11,528 nucleotides of DNA, from contig SKWY01000134.1 in NCBI GenBank assembly GCA_007128675.1, positions 1 through 11,528 on the forward strand, given 5' to 3'. Source of the stretch: Deltaproteobacteria bacterium. GTDB taxonomy: Bacteria > Myxococcota > Myxococcia > SLRQ01. Below, piece by piece: positions 7,485 through 11,528 of the stretch. The notes below the pieces were generated by a model. The model was not told the DNA's origin and did no database searches. It saw only the letters and a list, made by a program, of their open reading frames with translations. The position numbers and the translations under genes were made by a program. Every line of letters begins with the position of its first letter. The stretch's first letter is position 1.

Positions 7485-7622
7485 GGACAATGCTTGAGAA
7501 GGGGCTGCCCCCTCCATCGCATTCGAGGAGAAGGAGCAAACGACCGAATCACCCCCGCTTCTCTCGACGGTCGGCCCGCGATACGAATGAAAAGTTCCAT
7601 GAGTGCGCTCTGGATGATCCTT

Positions 7623-7631
7623 TGCTAGTCT
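7623..7631 (+). promoter_or_regulatory. possible extended -10 in front of the Cys-rich gene
   Basis: TGCTAGTCT, preceded by T at 7622, fits the extended -10 pattern TGnTAnnnT. Only one base separates it from the ATG at 7633 and seven from the GTG at 7639. No convincing -35 is seen about 17 bp upstream. If real, the transcript would start near 7638, favouring the GTG start. Confidence 0.28.
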
Positions 7632-7632
7632 C

Positions 7633-8037
7633 ATGCGCGTGATCAATTGTCCTCTTTGTCATAACCGCCAAGAACGAGGCACGGAATGTGATGTCTGTGG
7701 CCGCCCGTTCCCGGAGGATCTCGTTCGAGAATCGGGGCATGAGGATATGCCGGTCGAACCGATCCCCGGCCTCGAGACTACGAGGGTCTCTGCTTCCAGC
7801 TCAAAGTCCACGAGGCCGGTCGAGGTCAATGCGCCCTGTAACTGGTGCGGTCATCGGCAGAAGCAGGGGCGGGTATGCGAACGTTGCGGCATGCAGCGAC
7901 ATCGAGGAGCAAAGGCCACCGCCGAAGAGCCGGATGAAGAAGGAGACGAACCGCTCTTGCTCTGCGGCGAATGCGGGTTCAAGACCCTGCCTCCAAGGTG
8001 TATCAACTGTGGCAGCGGGGTGAAGCAGCCCGATTAG
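7633..8037 (+). CDS. small Cys-rich protein with three zinc-ribbon repeats
   Basis: The function is unknown. The 134-residue protein has three four-Cys modules: C6/C9 with C19/C22, C69/C72 with C82/C85, and C111/C114 with C123/C126. Modules one and two are alike (CHNRQERGTECDVCG and CGHRQKQGRVCERCG), pointing to internal duplication. The linkers are Ser/Pro-rich and acidic (about 97-106), so it is probably a soluble scaffold or adaptor with up to three zinc ions. It is divergent from the membrane-protein/zinc-ribbon pair, suggesting a shared role, though this is inference. The start is uncertain: ATG at 7633 has no Shine-Dalgarno, and a GTG at 7639 would suit a leaderless transcript from the TGCTAGTCT element just upstream. 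The gene is convergent with the M48 protease gene. Confidence 0.78.
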   Translation: MRVINCPLCHNRQERGTECDVCGRPFPEDLVRESGHEDMPVEPIPGLETTRVSASSSKSTRPVEVNAPCNWCGHRQKQGRVCERCGMQRHRGAKATAEEPDEEGDEPLLLCGECGFKTLPPRCINCGSGVKQPD

Positions 8038-8069
8038 GTTTTCACCCCGGAGGCGGGCGTGCCTAGTCA

Positions 8070-8090
8070 GCCGGCATGAACCCCGGCATG
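8070..8090. repeat. short repeats between convergent genes
   Basis: The 87-bp convergent spacer holds GCCGG (8070-8074) and CCGGC (8083-8087), which can form a 5-bp hairpin. CCGGCATG is also directly repeated (8071-8078 and 8083-8090). There is no T-run on either side, so a classical Rho-independent terminator is not supported. Confidence 0.3.
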
Positions 8091-8124
8091 GCCGCGCAAC
8101 CTGCGGGTGCACAGGGTGAGCCGC

Positions 8125-9225
8125 TCAGCGCGATCTGCGGGTCGGTGTCGGGGTGCTCGTGCTCGTTCCGGTCTGCCCGGGCTCACTCGTGGTCGTGCTC
8201 GGGGAAGGCCTCCTGGTTGGAGAGCCATCGGGACTGGAGGTTCTAGTGTCGGTTGGCCGCGTATCGCTTTTGGTGGCAGTCGTGGAGTCGGCTGTGCCGA
8301 GCAATGCCAGGAGCCTTTGGTGGTCTTCCCGGCCATCGCGAGAAGGAACCGATGAGTGGCCCTTGATGGCCTCGCGCACGTGTACAATCCGATCCTCCGG
8401 CATAGGATGAGTAGACACCCAACCGAGCGCACGCCGGCTTCCAGCCTCTCGGTCGCCACCCAACCGCTCGAAGAAGTCGATGAGGCCGCTGGGGTTCCAT
8501 CCCGCGGCTACGGCGTAGCGAACCGCGGTAACATCGGCGTCTACCTCTTGCTCTCTACTGAACTTGAGCAGATAGCCAGTGCCGAGGACAGTCCCAACCA
8601 TCTGGGTGAGAGTGCTGGAGTCCTCGCCCAAAGCAACAGCCGTCAGAGCCTGTAGACCATATGCCGTTGCCAAACGTTCAGCTATGTGGCGCCGGGTGAC
8701 ATGAGCCACCTCGTGAGCGAGAACGCCAACAACCTCCGCCTCGCTCTCGGCAGCCAAGAGAAGGCCTGAATAGATGTATATAAAGCCTCCTGGCAAAGCG
8801 AAGGCGTTGATTGTATCAGGCTCGTCGACTACCTTGAATGTGAACGGCATGCTGCGGTGTCGCTCCTTGCCCGCGCCTTCCACGACTTGGCGTCCGAGTG
8901 TGGAGATGTACTGCTGGACCTCCTGGTTCGGGTGCAAGGTGAGTTCTTTCTCCATCTCGGAGGAGAGTTCCTTGCCAAGCTTGATTTCCTGATCGATGGG
9001 AAGAATGACTCCCGCGGCCTCACGGCGCAAAACGGCGCAGCCGGCCAGAGCCGACGCCCCAAAGACGCAGATCAAAGCCAGGGCCAGCCAACCCCGGGTG
9101 TTACAGGGGGACGTCAAACGAGAGGAGCGACCATGGGTTGCTGCCAGCTTGGGAATCGGCCAAGTCTTGATAATGAAGCCGGCAACTGGAGCCAAAACGG
9201 TTTCTGAAGAGAGTTTGCTATTCAT
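8125..9225 (-). CDS. M48-family metalloprotease lipoprotein (BepA/LoiP type)
   Basis: This is a probable zinc endopeptidase of the cell envelope. In the family, such proteins degrade or help assemble outer-membrane proteins. In 366 residues the zinc site is HEVAH at 171-175, with Glu227 of EVDAD as third ligand. The family segments NAFALPGGFIYIYSGLL (140-156) and STHP (271-274, with the conserved His273) are present. A hydrophobic stretch ends in the lipobox LAGC with Cys63, so lipidation is likely. The ATG at 9225 has GAGG 8 nt upstream but leaves an unusually long 62-residue leader. An in-frame TTG at 9117 would place the Cys at 27, a normal length, but has no Shine-Dalgarno. Residues from about 311 form a Ser/Thr/Pro-rich disordered tail. 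No TPR domain is visible, unlike full BepA. Confidence 0.88.
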   Translation of the reverse strand: MNSKLSSETVLAPVAGFIIKTWPIPKLAATHGRSSRLTSPCNTRGWLALALICVFGASALAGCAVLRREAAGVILPIDQEIKLGKELSSEMEKELTLHPNQEVQQYISTLGRQVVEGAGKERHRSMPFTFKVVDEPDTINAFALPGGFIYIYSGLLLAAESEAEVVGVLAHEVAHVTRRHIAERLATAYGLQALTAVALGEDSSTLTQMVGTVLGTGYLLKFSREQEVDADVTAVRYAVAAGWNPSGLIDFFERLGGDREAGSRRALGWVSTHPMPEDRIVHVREAIKGHSSVPSRDGREDHQRLLALLGTADSTTATKSDTRPTDTRTSSPDGSPTRRPSPSTTTSEPGQTGTSTSTPTPTRRSR

Positions 9226-9258
9226 GGCATGGCCTCGCTGTTTGTTGGCGGCATCAAG

Positions 9259-9289
9259 ATTATGCCCGCGTTCTCTTCCAGCAAAGCAA
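9259..9289 (-). promoter_or_regulatory. candidate promoter for the M48 protease gene
   Basis: On the minus strand, TTGCTT (9289-9284) is followed after 19 bp by CATAAT (9264-9259), a five-of-six match to the -10 consensus. Transcription would start near 9252, giving a leader of about 27 nt that includes the GAGG site. This supports the ATG at 9225. The -35 is weak and lies in a run of repeated TTGCT. Confidence 0.35.
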
Positions 9290-9345
9290 AAAGCAACGCC
9301 GTGAAGAAGAACACTGCCAGGGGTGCGGTGGAGCTCGGCTCGCGG

Positions 9346-9351
9346 TAGCAT
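9346..9351 (+). promoter_or_regulatory. weak -10-like element before tmk
   Basis: TAGCAT lies 10 nt before the tmk ATG, and its flank (CGGTAGCAT) resembles CGGTATCAT, the -10 of the minus-strand gene starting at 7436. No -35 is evident. It would imply a transcript with almost no leader, fitting the missing Shine-Dalgarno. Confidence 0.22.
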
Positions 9352-9361
9352 TGCTCCGATC

Positions 9362-10039
9362 ATGAGTGAACCTCGAGAGAGAGAACGATGCGATGCGACG
9401 CAAGGAAGGCTCATCGCGCTGGAAGGCATAGATGGAGCTGGAACTACGACGCAAGCCAGGCGCCTTGTCGACCGACTCATTGCGGCCAAGGAGCGTGCCA
9501 TTCTTACCCGTGAGCCTTCCGATGGCCCCATTGGTCTGTTGATAAGGCAGGTCCTGACCGGCCGGGTCGTGACGCGGACAGGAAACGGAGAAACGGCGCC
9601 ATTCGATAGTGCGTCGGTGGCACTGCTCTTCGCCGCCGATCGCCTGGATCACATCCATGCCGAGATCGAGCCGGCTCTAGAGCGTGGTGTGCACGTCGTG
9701 AGCGATCGCTACGTTCTCTCTTCCTTGGCGTACCAGTCACTGGACAACGAGATCGAGTGGGTTCGCTCCATAAACTCGCGGGCGAGATATCCCGATCTCA
9801 CCCTGCTTCTCGATGTGACAGCGGAGGAGGCGCTTTCTCGACGGGCTGCGACTCGTACCCTTGAAGAGCGCTTCGAGCAAATGGAGATGCAGCGCCGGGT
9901 TGCAGGCGCTTACACGGAGCTCGCGAACGAGGACTCGTCGCGTGGAAGAGTCTTGACGGTTGACGGCATGGCAAGCGTTGATGAGGTAGAGGAAGAGCTG
10001 TGGAAGGCCGTATCCGAGCTTCTCATCGACAGCCCCTAA
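9362..10039 (+). CDS. tmk: thymidylate (dTMP) kinase
   Basis: This enzyme phosphorylates dTMP to dTDP using ATP, an essential cytoplasmic step to dTTP. The ATG at 9362 gives 225 residues, close to the usual 205-215 plus a charged N-terminal lead of about 14. The P-loop is ALEGIDGAGTTTQ (19-31), with Thr28 where most family members have Lys. Then come TREPSDGPIG (49-58), AADRLDHI (91-98), the DRY motif in SDRYVLSSLAYQ (114-125), LLLDVTAEEAL (148-158) and an Arg-rich lid around 160-180. All other landmarks are intact, so I read it as active. A GTG at 9323 is in frame but adds 13 atypical residues. No Shine-Dalgarno is visible before 9362. It is divergent from the M48 gene and 123 bp before the sigma54 activator. 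Confidence 0.92.
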   Translation: MSEPRERERCDATQGRLIALEGIDGAGTTTQARRLVDRLIAAKERAILTREPSDGPIGLLIRQVLTGRVVTRTGNGETAPFDSASVALLFAADRLDHIHAEIEPALERGVHVVSDRYVLSSLAYQSLDNEIEWVRSINSRARYPDLTLLLDVTAEEALSRRAATRTLEERFEQMEMQRRVAGAYTELANEDSSRGRVLTVDGMASVDEVEEELWKAVSELLIDSP

Positions 10040-10054
10040 GGCATCCGGTTCCAA

Positions 10055-10082
10055 GGGCAAAGAGGTCCCAGGGTGTTTGCCC
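10055..10082. repeat. inverted repeat downstream of tmk
   Basis: GGGCAAA (10055-10061) and TTTGCCC (10076-10082) are perfect 7-base inverted arms around a 14-nt loop, starting 15 nt after the tmk stop. It may end or slow tmk transcription, but the absence of a T-run argues against a classical intrinsic terminator. Confidence 0.4.
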
Positions 10083-10107
10083 GGTTCACTCGAGGGGATA
10101 ACTCGGA

Positions 10108-10137
10108 TTGTCCCAGCTAGCTGTGCCGGGCTACCAT
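10108..10137 (+). promoter_or_regulatory. candidate promoter for the sigma54 activator gene
   Basis: TTGTCC (10108-10113) and TACCAT (10132-10137) are 18 bp apart, each matching consensus at four of six positions. Transcription from near 10144 would leave a short leader holding GAGGAG (10153-10158), 4 nt before the ATG. It suggests the activator has its own promoter apart from tmk. Confidence 0.35.
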
Positions 10138-10162
10138 CGCCATCCAAGACTCGAGGAGCCCA

Positions 10163-11528
10163 ATGATCGATTTTGCTCGTTTCGAGGATCTGCTGATAGT
10201 TCGCAAGATCCGGGAAAAGATTCGCAAGTGGTGGGACATCGAGCTCTCGTATGCGGACGAGAGCGGATATGTGCTGGATCACGCCAAAGGGAAGGTCATA
10301 CCCCCCCATAATGCTTTTTGCCGTGCTTCCCTGGAGACTCCGGCTACCTTCAAGCTCTGCAACCGCGCCGTGGAGGAGGGCATCGCTACGCTTCGAGACG
10401 ATAAGAAGGTTCGCGCGCACGTCTTTCGAAGCTGCCATCTCGGCTTCCCATTCGTTCTAGTCCCCGTCAGGGATGATTCGGGAGCTTTTCACGGGGCAAT
10501 CTTCGCTGGCGGCTTTCTGATCGAAGGCGAGGTGGAACAGCGTCGAGAGAAGATCCTAGAGGCCTCGCGTGCTCAAGACCTTCGGATTCACGATCCCGAT
10601 GCTGCCTACAATCGCATCCCCATAATCAGTAGGCGCGATCTGGACTACTTCTGCGATCTCTTGGAGACGACCGTGGAAGAGATGCTCGAGTTCGGAAAGG
10701 TGGTCCACGACAAGGAGGAGCGAATCCGCGAGCTATCTGGTGAACTGTCGGGTCGCTACCGGTTCGGAAATATCGTCGGAAAGAGCGCTCCTATGGTGCG
10801 AATGTTCTCTCTGTTGGAGAAGGTTGCCAACACCGACAGCACCGTCCTGGTCACGGGTGATAACGGTACCGGCAAGGAGTTGATCGCTAGAGCGATCCAT
10901 TACAACGGTCCCCGGCGAAACAAGGCTTTTGTCGCGCAAAACGCATCCGCATTGAACGACAACCTTCTCGAGTCCGAACTCTTTGGTCATGTGAAGGGAG
11001 CGTTCACGGGCGCGACACGTACGAAACAGGGCCTGTTCAAAGTCGCCGATGGAGGAACCTTCTTCCTCGATGAGGTCGGTGAGATGAGCACGGCCATGCA
11101 GGTCAAGCTTCTGCGTGTCTTACAGGAAGGGACCTTTCTGCCCGTGGGAGGAACGGTGCCGGAGAAGGTCGATGTACGAATCATAGCCGCGACCAATCGA
11201 AGGCTCGAGGAAATGGTGGCGGATAGAAGGTTTCGTGAGGATCTCTTCTACAGGCTCAACGTCATCAATGTGGAGGTTCCACCCCTGCGAACAAGGAAGG
11301 ACGATATTCCTCTTTTGGTGGACCACTTCTTGGACGTGCACTCTAGAAGACTGAAGACGAGCAAGAAGAAGCTCTCTTCAGACATCATGGCTCGTTTCTA
11401 TGCGTATGCATGGCCGGGTAACGTCCGTGAGCTCGAAAACGAAATAGAACGCCTCGTGGTTCTTGCGGGTGATGGAGACGTGATTGACTCGGACGTGTTG
11501 GGCGCGGTTGATGCTTACTCCTCCGAGG
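10163..11528 (+). CDS. PocR-domain sigma54-dependent transcriptional activator (partial)
   Basis: This is a bacterial enhancer-binding protein that remodels sigma54 RNA polymerase with ATP. It runs off the window after 455 codons, so the DNA-binding HTH is not seen. Residues about 5-165 resemble the PocR ligand-sensing domain, including C53, C66 and RSCHLGFPFVLVPV (C91, H92), then GAIFAGGFL. A helical linker (about 165-198) leads to the AAA+ domain: Walker A GDNGTGKE (232-239), ELFGHVKGAFTGA (272-284, intact GAFTGA loop for sigma54 contact), Walker B TFFLDEVGEM (299-308), arginine fingers in FREDLFYRL (357-365) and WPGNVRELENEIERL (417-431). The ATG has GAGGAG 4 nt upstream and an in-frame TAG at 10118-10120, so the start is secure. 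The ligand and target genes are unknown. Confidence 0.92.
   Translation, partial: MIDFARFEDLLIVRKIREKIRKWWDIELSYADESGYVLDHAKGKVIPPHNAFCRASLETPATFKLCNRAVEEGIATLRDDKKVRAHVFRSCHLGFPFVLVPVRDDSGAFHGAIFAGGFLIEGEVEQRREKILEASRAQDLRIHDPDAAYNRIPIISRRDLDYFCDLLETTVEEMLEFGKVVHDKEERIRELSGELSGRYRFGNIVGKSAPMVRMFSLLEKVANTDSTVLVTGDNGTGKELIARAIHYNGPRRNKAFVAQNASALNDNLLESELFGHVKGAFTGATRTKQGLFKVADGGTFFLDEVGEMSTAMQVKLLRVLQEGTFLPVGGTVPEKVDVRIIAATNRRLEEMVADRRFREDLFYRLNVINVEVPPLRTRKDDIPLLVDHFLDVHSRRLKTSKKKLSSDIMARFYAYAWPGNVRELENEIERLVVLAGDGDVIDSDVLGAVDAYSSE

Noticed and set aside
6943..7497. 184-codon plus-strand frame antisense to the membrane protein
   Set aside because: It is a Ser/Thr/Arg-rich shadow; the minus strand has a signal peptide, TM helix, promoter and coupled neighbour.
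9224..9240. Possible sigma54 (-24/-12) promoter TGGCATGGCCTCGCTG
   Set aside because: The GG-to-GC spacing is 9 rather than the required 10 bases, and it points away from a suitably placed start.
9226..9531. N-terminal extension of the M48 frame up to 9531
   Set aside because: It would overlap the start of tmk on the opposite strand and cover the candidate promoter; the sequence is not protein-like and precedes a good start at 9225.
9737..10438. 233-codon minus-strand frame across tmk and the activator
   Set aside because: It is antisense to two genes with clear motifs and has no family features.

Overview
This window looks like a chromosomal segment of a Myxococcota or other deltaproteobacterial-type bacterium. 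The clues are the gene order tilS-ftsH-folP-glmM, a PocR-type sigma54-dependent activator, a Cys-rich zinc-ribbon gene pair, and a moderately GC-rich composition. This is inference from gene content; no rRNA or other marker is present. I saw no mobile element, CRISPR array, tRNA or rRNA.

Left part (1-6194, all on +): tilS (tRNA-Ile lysidine synthase), ftsH (membrane AAA+ zinc protease), folP (dihydropteroate synthase) and glmM (phosphoglucosamine mutase) form a housekeeping block. The folP-glmM spacer is 357 bp with no convincing gene. In many relatives this slot holds cdaA (diadenylate cyclase) and ybbR, so their absence is the most notable feature of the block.

Middle part (6195-8037): a minus-strand pair encodes a protein with three zinc-ribbon modules (two zf-TFIIB-like), translationally coupled (TGATG overlap) to a small exported or membrane protein with a cytoplasmic winged-helix-like tail. 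Opposite them lies a third small gene with three C-x2-C pairs of ribbons. The membrane protein has a strong sigma70-like promoter (TTGACC-N18-TATCAT) ending 8 nt before its ATG, which predicts a leaderless mRNA. This cluster is the least characterised part of the window.

Right part (8125-11528): a minus-strand M48 metalloprotease lipoprotein of the BepA/LoiP type with a Ser/Thr/Pro-rich tail. Divergent from it is tmk (thymidylate kinase), whose P-loop has Thr where Lys is usual. Last is a PocR-domain sigma54 activator with intact Walker and GAFTGA motifs, cut by the window end before its DNA-binding domain. The right part mixes envelope quality control, nucleotide synthesis and signal-responsive transcription, with no obvious single pathway.
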